A stretch of 64,000 bases of DNA, from contig JANPYM010000004.1 of the NCBI GenBank assembly GCA_025890175.1, positions 2,241,862 through 2,305,861 on the forward strand. The letters run 5' to 3'. Every line of letters starts with the position of its first letter. Position 1 is the stretch's first letter. The notes below the pieces were generated by a model that was not told where the DNA came from, made no database searches, and worked only from the letters and a program-made list of their open reading frames with translations. Below are positions 21,983 to 33,963 of the stretch, in pieces. The DNA is from Ciborinia camelliae. Taxonomy: Eukaryota; Ascomycota; Leotiomycetes; Helotiales; Sclerotiniaceae. Position numbers and translations under genes: made by a program.

Positions 21983-24900
21983 GAGATATCCATAGATTAG
22001 GTTCCTTGGGTCATTTCATTTTATTTACGGATCCGATCTTATTTGATTTGATCTAATCTGATACAAATAGGTACCTGACTGAAATATCTACCTACCTAGC
22101 ATCCCTTTTCATCGGGTCTCCGATATCCATTCATTGATTGGTCTTGGGAATCTTCATCTTCATCTTCATCTTCATAAATTCAATATCTTCACTTTGGAGT
22201 GGAAGTGGGAGTGGGAGTATCAGTTAGAACTTGTCGGTAGATAATTTGGTTCTCTCTCTCTTGAGTCTTTCCCTATTTAACTCACGAGTCCTCGTAGGAT
22301 GGAATGCAATGGAGGCAGGGAGTGAGTTCGTGTTATATGGTGATGTATTTGAATTTTGTTGTATCTGTTATACTTGATGTGGATGAAGGGAGGTGGGTAT
22401 GTAGGGAGGTGGGTATGGATGGATGTATGGATATGCCTTTACAGCGTCCTGAAATATCACTTCTCTCTCTTCTCTACGTTCCTCAATTCCTCAACACAAA
22501 ACATAAAACAGAAGAATCTTTTTGTAAAGACTTAGTTATCTACACGGAATCTCGGATATAATATGATATGGTTCATACACGTATTTCTTTCTGTCTTTTT
22601 TTTTGGTTTGGTTTGGATTGGAATGGGAGATCAGGATCAGGATCAGGATCATGATCATGATTAGATGAAGCTTCGACTCGAATATCCTAACTTGTTTTTG
22701 TTTTGGGAGAACGGTTTGTCAGGCTTCTTTCTTTCTTTCTTTCTTCGTTCTTGAATTGTTCTACGCATTGCAGTGCCAGTAGACCGTCCGGACATTGGTG
22801 AATTAAGATGAGATAAGAGTCTGAGGATAGGTATATCTATGTCATCTCGTTGAATCTGGGTTCGGGCTCTCTCTTGCGTCCTCTCTTCTCTTCTCCTCTC
22901 TCTCCTTGGTATGCATTGAGGTGAGGTGAGGCGAGGTGAGGGGAGGCGAGGCTAGTAGTGGAAGTTTGGGTGTAGTTTATTTATGAATTATGATTTGGCG
23001 AGTTGGGCTGGATGGAATGGAATGGAGTTTGATTTTGGTTGTAGAGTAGATTAGGTAGATCGAGTTCGGATCTGAATACCGAGGGGGACATAGACCTGTC
23101 ACCTTAGAGGGGGCTGAGAGATGAGATGAGATAAGATAAGAGGAAACAAGACAGGTTAGGAAGGAAAGTTTGATGTTTGATCTACTTTCTTAACATCATG
23201 TATGGGGCGAAGTGAGGTGAGAGCACGTATCTAAGATGATTAAGTAGGCGGATGGGTATTGCTGGAATAATGAGGGTTAGTTGAATGACCGCCGTTGCTC
23301 CTGTGCAGTGAGTGTATTCTCAAAGCTGGAAACTCTCAAAATTCATGCATAGTTGGTTGTCACTGTTGATCGGGCGAGAGAGTATGTTTGAAGGTACCGG
23401 GATTATGATTGACATTGTGACTGCAATGATAATGATATAATATCATTACTCTGTATAGAGTCGAAAGGGATGGATGCTGTGACTTTGATCTATATGATTT
23501 ATGATTTATGATATATGCAAGGAGATGCAGATATAAGGATAACCCGAGTCTGGATGATGTGGTATGCAGACTGGGTATGTATTGCCAAGTGCTATCTACA
23601 AAACCGTAACACCATAGCTTTAGTTTAGCTCTACCACCGTAAAAGAAACGCAAGTGGCTATCTTGTCCTTAGACAGAGAATCCCCTCGCCTCTTGTTGTA
23701 GCTGTTCCGATAACGAAGGGCACTCCAAGCACAAACAAACGATACAAGACACTACTCTTGTCTCAAGCAAACCAGGCAACGAGATACCATCGGACGTAAG
23801 AGCTTGGGAGAGCTTGGATTGAGAACATTGCTTCATGATGTGATGAAGTAAGGTAAGTGCATCATTCATTACCTAGGAGCAGCACAGCAGAAAATTTCTT
23901 TCCAGGCTTGCACGGCCAGACTGTGCAACGATAAAAGGAAGTGTATGTGAATCTTTTTGGTTATAGCTAGGTTTGGGGATGGATGGAAAGATCTGAATGA
24001 TCGAACTAACATCCAATAATCAATGATACAAAACGAAATTATTCAACACAAGATATCATCTCATTGCGTCTCCTTGCTAGCTCAAAGCAGTTGATTCAAT
24101 ATTTTGCATGCCCTGATGGCGTGGTTGATTGGTAGCTCGCTCTAGATGTGAAAACCAAACCATAAGTGTGAAAGACTAAGAAGATTCCCAAGATTATTGC
24201 CATGGAAAGACAAATGACAAGATGGACATGAAATAAAGTTGATATCTTCCTTGTATGCTTTAAACCTTCAGATACTATGCACTAAAATCTAGGCAGAAGA
24301 ATTCTTTCACTCTCATAAAGTGCAAAGTCAAGGAAACAAAAAAGAGATAATGGGTAGAGAATAAGAAAGTATCCGAGAAGCGAATATAAATGATCGGCTT
24401 GAGAGCGATACTTGGTGTATAGGAAATACAGAACTAGGTGGTCAAAGTTGGCGGCGTCTTCCCAGATTAGTATTTTTCAGACAATTCAGTTGAGGAACAT
24501 AACAGCAACACGACTTCCATGCAAGCAGGGGATCAACCTGTACTACAGCATGGCCATTGGAATCTGTAACTTCGTGTATTTGATGACGTGTAAATTTATT
24601 GGAAAAGAGTTTGAGGTAAGGTGGGAGCTGCAAAAGGAAATGTGGAACGCAGAGTTGAAATGCGGGGATAAATTTGTAGCTTTTGATATCTGCGAATTCC
24701 CAATGACGTCCCATATTCATGTCCAGGCTCTCAAGATTTGCCAAACCCAGAGTCATCCCTCACGACCTCGACTGGCATTTCGAACAGATAACCCGCCCAA
24801 TTCCTAGGGTCTTGAACATTCCACAGCGCAAGAAAAACACCTCAGTATCACATCACATCTGGAAAAACCAATGAACGAGTATTGGGACGGAGACAGATCA

Positions 24901-25121
24901 AGATAACATTGATCTCAATTCAGCAGCAAGCCACTTCTTCAGATGTACAGATACGCCCTTTAAAGAAGATTGCCCTTCCTCCAACCGATGAATTCCCATC
25001 CGAACTCGCAGTAGATATCCTCCACTTCCCGAATCGTCATCGTAAATCCATCGTGGAGAAATCCTTGTGTATAGTAACAAGCAACGCCCCTCTTGATTCC
25101 CATCCATCAATTTCTGGTAAC
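21983..25121. other. Gene-poor region between areA and eS30
   Basis: Contains (CTTT)n at about 22726-22745 and AGGTGAGGCGAGG-type repeats at about 22915-22955. Short frames on both strands near 24400-24800 overlap each other and show no domain, and I did not call them. The right end is the 3' flank of eS30. Confidence 0.5.
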
Positions 25122-25536
25122 TTAGGCTCCTGGGTTGGGGTTCATCTGTTTCCTGTGTTAGCAAACCATGCTGAATTCGAAGAAGTTTGTGATATTGTCG
25201 AACCTTTCTCTTGCCACCGGTCAAAGTAACGTTAACGAAACGACGAGTGAACTTCTCTCTCTTGGCGGCACGTCCCTTAGGGCGCTTCTTCTTCTCTTGT
25301 GGCTCAACCTATGCGGAATATCGTATTAGCATGGCTTGATACGCCAAGATCATGTATCCTTCCAAGCATCCCATTTCAATTTCTCAGAGTTGCTGCTGAA
25401 TGACATTCTGGTTCGCTACCAATCGCCCGCCCACCCTGCTATCCATCCATCGAGAAATATATCAAAAGAATCGTACCTTTGGTGTTTGAGACTTGACCTT
25501 TCCGGCACGAGCGAGGGATCCGTGAACCTTTCCCAT
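25122..25536 (-). CDS. RPS30: 40S ribosomal protein eS30 (three exons)
   Basis: Minus-strand exons are 25477-25536 (20 codons), 25204-25308 (35 codons) and 25122-25145 (7 codons plus stop), giving 62 aa. Introns are 168 and 58 bases. All three exons are phase 0. The first exon reads MGKVHGSLARAGKVKSQTPK. The second continues VEPQEKKK and ends VNVTLTGGKRK. The last is MNPNPGA. This is the complete, strongly basic eS30. As in other fungi it is not fused to a ubiquitin-like domain: the protein starts directly at MGKVHGS. It is a structural protein of the small-subunit head near the decoding site. It was too short and too interrupted to show as a long frame, and the call rests on near-perfect family match. 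Confidence 0.95.
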
Positions 25537-26357
25537 AATTGCGATTTATCGGGATGTGTCGATTGATGATTTCCGATAACTATGAAAGTGGCGAACGTTA
25601 GCTGTGGTGTTCCTCTCGTGAAGATGCGAATAGATCGGGTTCGCAGCGATAAAACTGTCAATCTGAGAATCTGCGAGCAATTCGGGAGATATGATATGCG
25701 TGGATTTGAAGAAATATATGGGCATACATACGCGGTTGCTTGGTTGTTGGGTTGTCGATGGGTTCGTACAGTTATCGCTATACTCTTTCTTTGGGGTTCA
25801 CACTAGCGTGTCGCTTGAGATTTCACACTAAGTCGCGCTAGGGCTTGGAAATTTCACAGCCCTTCAACCCATCTCATCACGTGCAGCCGATATTTCGGAG
25901 TTTCACTTCATGTCTTGAACACAACACAATGCAAATGCACAATGCAACTTTCCAATTCATTTTCTATGCAAACCATATTACTCGTAGTATATCTACATAC
26001 CACCTAGGTACTCATGTCAACAAATTCTCTAAGTTAATAGTTCTTTAAAATTTCAAATTTACAAGAACGTATCCAACATTCACGTGGAAGGAAGGAAACA
26101 AAGGAAGTCTTATCCTTATCAGATCAAATGAGAATCGGCGTAATGCATTCCGAGTTTCCGAGGAGAATCATTTACGAGTCCAGTCGTATATCTCCCGTCG
26201 GCGGTAAGGTCTAAATCATCTCATTCTACCTATGTATCTATTGCATAGCCGATACTCATCTCCAATTGAATATTCTTCATTTGAATATATCTGCATTTTA
26301 CCCCGCATCTTGTGAAACCACCGTTCTCTTGTCTTTGCCCTTTCACCCATTTTCACA
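25537..26357. other. Divergent promoter region eS30/CREG-like gene
   Basis: Holds the promoter of the highly expressed eS30 gene (pyrimidine- and T-rich just upstream of its ATG, read on the minus strand) and that of the CREG-like gene. A CACCTAGGTACT motif lies at about 26000. No other gene is seen. Confidence 0.5.
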
Positions 26358-27173
26358 ATGTACATACCAAAAGCTTCCTTGGGAGCTTTGCTCTTAAGCA
26401 CCCTTCTCCAACTCACAAGCAGTTCATCTCTACCAACCGATGCCTCTCCTCCCGATCAAATCATCATCAATCCATCGTACGAATCCACAAAGCGCATACC
26501 TACATCCCGCGAAAGTGCCATCCTCGCCCGCCGCATTCTCCACCTCACGCCCCTCGGAACGCTCTCCTCCATATTCCCCAATACTTCCTCATCATCTCTC
26601 GAAAACCGACCCTCCAATCTCCAAAACATTCCCATCGGCCTCATGGATTACATAGCCGACTGCGAACCCGCCACCAATAATCCCACCATCCTCGCAATTA
26701 GCATAGCCACTACCTTCAAAAACGCCATCTCCAACCCCAATATTTCTCTATCCCTAGCTTGGACTCCTCCCTACCCCCCAAAGTCGCGCATCTCCTCTGA
26801 AAAACCAGATCCCTTCGCATATTCCGCTGCCAATCAGCCCCGTTTTAGTATACTGGGATACCTCGAACCTATCACAACCTCATCCGCAGAAAAAGAGGAA
26901 TTGAGAAAATGTTTCGTCAATACACACCCAGACGCTAAATACTGGCTACCAGGCAACCGTATCCATCATAGTGAGTGGATGAGATTGGTTGTTCAGGAGA
27001 TATATTGGGTGGGAGGATTCGGGGATCGCGCGTATATTGGATGGATACCGGTTGAGGAGTGGAGGTCTGTGGAGAGGGAAGAGTGGGAGAGGGTGAGATT
27101 GGTAGGGGAAAAGAAGGGTTGGAAGGAATGGGCGGTTGAGGGTTTGGGTTTGGGAGGTGCTTGGGAGTTGTGA
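26358..27173 (+). CDS. Secreted CREG-like FMN-binding split-barrel protein
   Basis: 271 aa, one exon. Residues 1-20 form a signal peptide (MYIPKASLGALLLSTLLQLT). The mature part has IPTSRESAILARRILHLTPLGTLS at about 47-70, GLMDYIADC at about 94-102, LAISIATTFKN at 112-122, LSLAWTPPYP at 131-140 and YWLPGNRIHHSEW near 198-210. It ends with the EIYWVGGFGDRAYIGWIPVEEW block. This order matches the CREG family of pyridoxamine-5'-phosphate-oxidase-like split barrels. Family members are secreted or vacuolar glycoproteins; many do not bind FMN productively and their role in fungi is unknown. Two Asn-x-Ser/Thr sites (NTSS, NISL) fit glycosylation. Confidence 0.88.
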   Translation: MYIPKASLGALLLSTLLQLTSSSSLPTDASPPDQIIINPSYESTKRIPTSRESAILARRILHLTPLGTLSSIFPNTSSSSLENRPSNLQNIPIGLMDYIADCEPATNNPTILAISIATTFKNAISNPNISLSLAWTPPYPPKSRISSEKPDPFAYSAANQPRFSILGYLEPITTSSAEKEELRKCFVNTHPDAKYWLPGNRIHHSEWMRLVVQEIYWVGGFGDRAYIGWIPVEEWRSVEREEWERVRLVGEKKGWKEWAVEGLGLGGAWEL

Positions 27174-27708
27174 TGTTGGGGAATTGCTATAAGAGCGTTT
27201 AATAATACAGCGTGAATATGTATACCAGGAGTTTTGTAGTTTATCCGTACATTGTTCGTCGAGTGTGACTCCTCATGCCCTCAACTTTTCTGTGTTCCTT
27301 TCAATGTTTGTAATCATTGCTTGTATACACTTTTGGCAATATGATCCAATTTGGCATATTCGATCGAGGGTTGGGAATTGAACAAATAATAATAATCTGA
27401 AAATTGCCAATTAACTAGAGCTGTGTATGAGTCCATTACCTAATTCTATCATACAATAGCCACGCCGAGAAGTTCAACCATAGACACCTTGTCCTGATGC
27501 ACCCATGGGATATAACGCCAATACCAGCGCCTGCGAAAACACCTCTACCAAGCATGCGAGTTTTGGTATCATGCAGAAACCTTGATGCTATAAAACCCCC
27601 TCTCCCATATAATATATATTCCTCAAACGCATGACCCATAAAGCCCGTATATTGATCTATTGTATAACGAACAGCCCGCGTGAAAATAATGCCAAGGATG
27701 ATGCGAAA
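27174..27708. other. Convergent intergenic region
   Basis: 3' flanks of the CREG-like gene and the DUF262 gene. No further feature recognised. Confidence 0.5.
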
Positions 27709-29701
27709 TTACTTCTTCACTTTCTTGGAAGACTGACTGTCGGTGGAGTTTCCGATAGCTCTTTTGGTTGAAGTAGGCTCCGAAAGATTACTCGAGGGAC
27801 CATCGCTCGAATCATCATCCAACTCTAAATCGCTTTCGAATAAAGAATCAAGCGAAGAGAGTCCACTAGACTCCGAGCCTGATCTTGCTCGTCTGGGCAT
27901 CTGGAGTCCTATAGGGACACTATACTCAGCTTTCTGTCGATGCGATTGTAATCGAACTGCAAAATTATTCATCGAATTTCTGTTTACGTGTTCTGAGATG
28001 AACTCCCACGCTGTTGTCCAGCATTGAGCGTTGACTCGCAAGTCTTTATGTTTCAATCGCAAGAAGCAACGCATGGCCTTAATGTCACCAAGAAGGGCGT
28101 CGTCTGATCGTCTCTCTTTATGATATGAAATTAGGATGCCGGAGGCGACTAACTCCAATGGCGAGAATGTGCGGACATGATTGACATCCGCATCCTTAAG
28201 GAACTCGGGGGCTGGATCAAACACCGAATCTTTCAGAAGTTTGTACCGGCCATTGGATAACTTGGTTGAGGATTTCTTGATTAACGACTCAAACCTATCG
28301 AAAACATCTTTGAAAGCAAGTTTGACACCCATCGATATTGGTTCTGGATCTTCTAAAACACGCATAAGTGCTTGAGGACTGGCTTGTAGTGAAGGTACAG
28401 TTTTTTTCCTTCGACCATTTGTTGGCCCGGAAAGAACTTCTTGAATCATCGTAAATATAGTGAGAATAAGGCGGAACCCTGATGCACGACTTTGCTTCGA
28501 TACTAGTCACCTATAAGCCATATTCCTCGTTTAAATTTCAGGGCACTTACAATTGATCACCATAGCATAATCATCCTCATATAATCGTGTAAACCTAGCC
28601 CATTCGGTGGACATCGCCCTCATTTTCTCTGCTGGCGAAAGTGCGACACCCCTTTGAACAAGCTGAAACATAGTTTCTTCGGTCTCCTGTGTTAAATGTT
28701 CGTACTCATAGCAGCAAAAGACTTTCTCGTCAAAGAATTTCTTCAATCCATCGGGACAAATGTTTCTGCCGCTAGTTGGTGTTACCACACCGTTGATAGT
28801 TGGATGGCAGTAATACCTATAATCATGATTAGGTATTTATCTGATTTGGGAGCCACTCTTGATGTTTTCAACTAAATGACCACGTTTAAATTATAAGTTA
28901 TAAATTAAGCTTGAACGTACCATCTTTTCGGTGGGTGCGAAGTGTCAAGGAAGCCAATCTCACCACTCATGAACTTGTAAAGCGATGTCAAGCGTTGCTT
29001 TCCATCAACGCAAATCCGCATATGTTTCACCTCTTTCTGACCATCTTTCAGCTTGTTGATCACCGTCTTGACATTAAGAACGATGGGAGGAATAAAGTAG
29101 CCCACTTCATGAGGTCAGTAAGTAAATTTCCATCATAAAAATGATTGGCCATCACTTACTCAAAACCGAAGTAATAAGTGTAGAAGCACGCACTTCGTCC
29201 CACACACTGGCTCTCTGATAGTTTGGATCTAACACTAGATTACCCTTCACTATGGTATCTAGTTGAAGTGAGTATTGCGAAAATTATATTCTATCGATGA
29301 TACTGACTATAGAGCATTTTCAAAGACCTCTTGACGATCATTGGAGTAGGAAGTTGTCGAATCTTGAACCCTGTAAACGTCTCCGTGAGCAGGTACCGTC
29401 ATACTAGAGTCTTGAGTAGGTAGTCTGGTTGCTTACCTGGACAAACAAAATGCTCAACACCGTTGATAAAGGCAAGCCCTTCAAACTTTCCATCCACATA
29501 TTCAGACTCGTCATCCTCCACATCTACGTCATCGAAAATATCATCCTCTGCGACGTTGGGTGAACCCAATTGGACTGTCTGATCTCCAGAGTCTTCGTCC
29601 TTTACTTTGCCCTTAACAGGAGAGTCCGGCTTGATTTCCAAGCTTGGCAGAGGAATAGCTTTAAGGTAGCTCATCGTTCGGGTATATTGGGAAAGTCTCA
29701 C
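27709..29701 (-). CDS. DUF262-domain protein (six exons)
   Basis: Minus-strand exons are 29437-29701, 29308-29370, 29160-29258, 28921-29104, 28551-28816 and 27709-28502. Spliced length is 1671 bases, 556 aa, and every junction keeps phase. The N-terminus is acidic (SGDQTVQLG, DDVDVEDDESEY). DPNYQRASVWDE at about 120-131 and VDGKQRLTSLYKF at about 175-187 are the two hallmark motifs of DUF262, the ParB/Srx-like nuclease-fold domain of bacterial GmrSD-type modification-dependent restriction enzymes. Next come FFDEKVFCCYEYEHLTQETEETMFQLVQRGVALSPAEKMRA and an all-helical C-terminal region ending in a Ser-rich, basic tail (SSKKVKK) that could be a nuclear signal. No HNH (DUF1524) domain is seen. 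Fungal homologues have no known function. Nuclease or nucleotide-hydrolysing activity is only an inference from the fold. Confidence 0.88.
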
Positions 29702-30958
29702 TTTATCGCGACGTTGTTTTGTAATAAAGCTTTAAATCAGTCTTGAGCTGACATTCATATTTACTGTACCAGATGAAATGCAAGCAAGATTAATATAGTG
29801 ACTAACTCGAAAGAGTCACCCAACGGATCCGCAATATCAAGGAGAGAAGATATGGAAAGTATATCACACAGTCATGTGATGTAGTGTTGAAGGTTGAGGA
29901 TAACAAGTGGCGTGATGCTCGGAATTCAGATAGACTATGGAATTAAACTACCTACGATATTGAGGTCAGTAATGCAATATCATCGCGTGAGAAAGGGGTA
30001 AATCGATGGACCTATGGGAGTCCGGGGATCTACAGCACTTGCTTATTGCCTCGCGTGTCACGCAAACACTGGTTACTCGAGCCATATGACCAGGAACAAA
30101 ATCCGGATACGTCAGACACATAGTGATTGGACTCGAAGTAATTGTGCATGTAGAAAAATACCATGAAGCAAGATGATATTTAGAAACAGCTCTTCATCCT
30201 CGCAATGCTACACGCCTGCCGCTTGGCATAGTCTTGTGTGGACAAATAGAGATAGAAACAAAAGATGATATGGGCTGGGCAATTATTGAAATTCTAGATA
30301 ACTCACAAATATAAATGTAATTCACAGCTTGCGATGATGCTTTCTCGATGGTAACATTTGGATATTGATTGAATGACCATTTCATCACCATCAGGCAGCG
30401 TGTTTGTTGGACATTGACGAAAGGCAGGTGGGTCCCATGGGGTGGGGTGAATTGGTCTAACTTTATTCGAATTAGTGTAAAGTCTGTCTAGACCCCAAAG
30501 TTTTTCAATACAGATATTCGAAAATCTAGAAGTCTATGAATGTTATTAAACATTTTAGATGGAAGATCTTTCGAATTCGAATAACCCTAACATTTGAAAA
30601 AGATTCGATGTCTCAAATTACTTCAATGTCTCAAATGAATTCAAAATTCAAAAATCTTCATTATCTTTAAGACTATTTCTGAGATTTGCAAAAATTCTGC
30701 ATTGCTAACGTCTAAATATTTCGTTAACCCCTTGATAAGCCCAAACTATAAAAGAAAAAAATGTTGTACTGCTGGAATGGCAAGTCTTATTGTACTTTCA
30801 ACAGTCCTACAGCCCCCCATTCTGATTCTGAACTCAATGTACAGCAGGAATGGGTCGATGCGCCAGCCCAAGATAAGTGACAAGAAGACGAAAAGGATTG
30901 AACAACATTGTATACAATACCCCGGTAAAACACCTTGAACTCCACCTTGAGAGTCCTT
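29702..30958. other. Intergenic region
   Basis: A/T-rich 1.26-kb stretch between the DUF262 promoter and the 3' end of IPI1. Reading frames here are short and unsupported. Confidence 0.5.
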
Positions 30959-32056
30959 TTATTGGGTATCATCAACGCCACTGTAATCATTCATACCATC
31001 CCGTAGAACTTTTGTGAGAACTGCTGCAGCTCTGCCAGCTTCACCTGCCTCTCTCTTAGCATGTTCTACTCCTGTCACCACGTCTGCCTGAAATTTTTTG
31101 TGGAAAACTCTTTGGCGATCTTCCCTATCAATATACATTTCTCCCTCTTCATCCCTGGATGACCCAAATAGGTTCAAATGCGCATATGAATTTGCCCTCG
31201 ATGGAATCATATGTCGCTCGACATCGTAAAGTGGAAAGTGGTTACCACTTGTTGCCGGTTGCACAACCATTTCAGGTTCCATAAGGCCAGCCTTAAGAAA
31301 CTGGGAAAGTACCAATAATTGTCTTGGAAGAGTTTTTCCCGACTTCTCAAAACTAGCCCTACTCATTCCAAAGCTAACCCTACTTGCAGATGACCATTTT
31401 GAAGTGGCGCTGCTTGTAGTCCAGCCTATCATTTGCATGAAACTTTTCAATGTTTTCACCCACCCACCTGGACATGAGACCACATCATCCCCCGCAACTT
31501 GAAGCAGCCATTCTAATACAGCCAAAGCATCTATACGGATTTCTGTGGCCAAATGCGTCATACCAGCTCTCGTGTATAATAATGCAGATTCTGCTCGATC
31601 ACCAATATCTGAAGGTGGCAGAAGTCGGAGAAGTTTGAGAAGCTGTGCTCGCACAGAAGCAGTCCCATCGAGAATAAGAGGAAGGAGTTTTGGTAGGATC
31701 ACGGCGGTCGGGAGGGGTATGGGTGCATTTACAGGTTGAGAAGAGAGTTGGGTTGTAAGGTAGGAGAGCGCATCCTTTCGTTGAGAGTCCGATTTTGAAG
31801 TCGATGCCAATGAGAGATAATGAGTAAATTGAACAACATTTGAAGGCGCCGAAGTTGTGAGAGATTGCTGGTTTACAACAATTGATTTTGACTTGAAACT
31901 GGTGTCTGTAAAGTTGTCGGCTTTTGCTTTAGTCTTGCCAACTCGGAGTTTTACTTTCTAGAAAATACTGAGTCAATTATGCTTAAAAAAGAGATTGGTA
32001 TTATTTACCTGGAAGTCTTTCTTCTTTTCCCTCTTTTTCCTCGCACTTGAACCCAT
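30959..32056 (-). CDS. IPI1: Pre-rRNA-processing protein Ipi1
   Basis: Minus-strand exons are 32009-32056 (16 codons, MGSSARKKREKKKDFQ) and 30959-31957 (333 codons), with a 51-base intron. The protein is 348 aa. The lysine-rich N-terminus runs into KVKLRVGKTKAKADNFTDTSFKSKSI, the signature opening of Ipi1/TEX10. HEAT-like helices follow (LPKLLPLILDGTASVRAQLLKLLRLL, RIDALAVLEWLL). Ipi1, with Ipi2/Rix1 and Ipi3, forms the Rix1 complex that processes ITS2 and helps remodel pre-60S particles in the nucleus. The length agrees with fungal homologues. The gene is divergent from the roadblock gene and probably shares its 215-bp promoter. Confidence 0.93.
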
Positions 32057-32271
32057 CGCGAATAAATTGAATTTCCAGAAAAAATGACATCCGTCATTCA
32101 AACAAATTGGAGCAGCAAAATCAAAAAAAAGTACCCTGGCTAACCTTACGGAAATTAGTTCTACCGCTCCGAAAAGTAAGTCTAGACCCCCCCTGCAAAT
32201 GAGTACCGGTTATTGTTTACAGCACCCCTTCGTCCTCACAACTTATCGCACATCTGCCTGCATTAACAAGT
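32057..32271. promoter_or_regulatory. Compact bidirectional promoter IPI1/roadblock gene
   Basis: Only 215 bases separate the two start codons. The stretch contains a C-rich run (about 32188-32197) and A-runs, but no TATA box in a clear position for either gene. Sharing of promoter elements is inferred from spacing alone. Confidence 0.55.
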
Positions 32272-32790
32272 ATGCCGCAAATGACCGACCAACTTACTGT
32301 GCGTTATATCCAAGCTATATTTGTAAGACCATATGCTAACAATAACTCAAGGGCAGCGGCGCAGAGGCTTTGGCAGATACTCTAGCACGACTCTCTAAGA
32401 AACCCGGGGTACAGGCGACGCTGGTGCTCGAAGCCTCTAGTGGTACCATTATTCAGAACTCGGGATCCTTTTCAGCTTTTCGTTCCTCCTCTAGATCGAA
32501 TAACGCCGGTGTTGCGACTGAAGATTCTACCACGACGACCAACACGGAGAGCCAAGGCATCGAAGAATTAGCTTCTATGGTATGGAGTTTTGTCAAATCG
32601 GCAGGGGGACTTGTTCATGGACTGGATGTTGAGGTTTGTCGACACTCAGTTATGATCTGTGAATGGTGTCCTTACATCACTTTAGGATGAAGTCAAACTT
32701 CTGCGCCTCCGAACGAAGAAACACGAGCTTGTGATTGTTCCAGATCCAAAATACATACTTGTTGTTGTGCATGAAACACCCGCAGCCTAA
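32272..32790 (+). CDS. Roadblock/LC7-domain protein, dynein light chain type (three exons)
   Basis: Exons are 32272-32298 (MPQMTDQLT), 32352-32633 and 32686-32790. Introns are 53 and 52 bases, all phase 0, giving 137 aa. The frame reads ALADTLARLSKKPGVQATLVLEASSGTIIQNSG, then a Ser/Thr-rich loop of about 35 residues, GIEELASMVWSFVKSAGGLVHGLD, DEVKLLRLRTKKHELVIVPDPKYILVVVHE. This is the beta-alpha-beta order of the roadblock fold. The inserted loop is common in filamentous fungal homologues. Such proteins dimerise and bind dynein intermediate chain, or act in Ragulator/Ego-type GTPase scaffolds, and sequence alone does not decide between these. Confidence 0.88.
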
Positions 32791-33963
32791 GGAAAGACCA
32801 CAGGAAGAATTTTGACTTACAGATATTGATGTGGAACGGCGTTCAATACCCAAGGAGCATTTTGCGGCGTTACTGTTTACGAAGAGGGAAAATATTAATG
32901 GCATGAATTATTCTAAACTTGTCTCTTCCTGATGATATGCGATGGCCGACTTGGTATTCATTTAGAGAGGCATCTCGGGATGTCAACTTGCTCCCGACGT
33001 GGCGCATATTTCTCACTCCCCGGATGGCTAGAAACCAGGAGATTGGTCATTGATCAAATGGAGTTAGGCACCTCGAAGTCAGGAGCAACCTTGTGGTGAT
33101 TTCTCATATGCATAAAAATCTCTGCAAGACCCTGACTTATTAGACTAGGTAGGAAATGTATATGATAGGCGCTGAATAGTCTAGATTATACAAGATTGCA
33201 TTATCTTCAGACGATACATACTCCAATGCTTGATCCGGAAAGAAGAAATATACATATAATGTTTGATGTGGTATTGAGCACCAAAATAATATATTTGCTA
33301 TCAACCAACTGAATATTTACACGAAGGAGTATCTATAGGTTTCACAACTTTCCATTTTGCAATGCCCAGATTCTGATCCATCAACATTACTGATCCCGTT
33401 TGATTCTGTTGAATGAAGATTTCTTAAGTTGAAGAGGTCATTAACGACAGAGGAGTTCCTCTAAAGTACTGCCTTCAAGGGTGGAGGAGGTCAATGCATC
33501 AGCTTCAATTGTTCCATGTATCCAATTCCTGCATGCCTATCTTTTGCGATATATTATCCGATCCACTACTACAACTCCAGTATTTATTATCATGAAGATG
33601 TAAGGATCTTGCTACATGACGTTGTGTCCTGGGTTGTGGTGGTGCTTTTGGTACAATCTTGCGTGCTAGCTAGCTACATAACCCGATTGGTCGATCATAC
33701 CCAGGATATGTATCACGACGAATAAAAATTGCTTACGTTCTACGATCTTGCTCGATTGAATCAAGCAACTATGAGCAATAACTCATGGTAGTCAAGTATA
33801 TAGGTTTGCATGGTAATGTATTGTGGGCACCGCGATTGATGATAACATGTGCGTCAGTTTTCACATCACCCATGCCAAGAGCATACTCGACAATGGTATA
33901 TAAACTCTTGGGTAGTCAAGATGTATATATTCCAGTGACTATTGAGAATTCTTAATTTTCAAT
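32791..33963. other. Intergenic region and DUR3 promoter
   Basis: 1.17 kb. The left half is the 3' flank of the roadblock gene and shows nothing else. The right end holds the DUR3 promoter elements listed separately. Confidence 0.5.
33840..33903 (+). promoter_or_regulatory. GATA site and TATA box of the urea transporter gene
   Basis: TGATAA at 33840-33845 matches the HGATAR site for AreA-type factors. TATATAA at 33897-33903 lies about 60 bases before the ATG at 33964, a normal TATA position. A single GATA site is weak evidence, but nitrogen control by AreA is established for fungal urea permeases. Confidence 0.5.

Noticed and set aside
24412..24807. 131-codon plus-strand frame with an overlapping 104-codon minus-strand frame
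   Set aside because: Neither has a recognisable domain or convincing composition, and the mutual overlap suggests chance.
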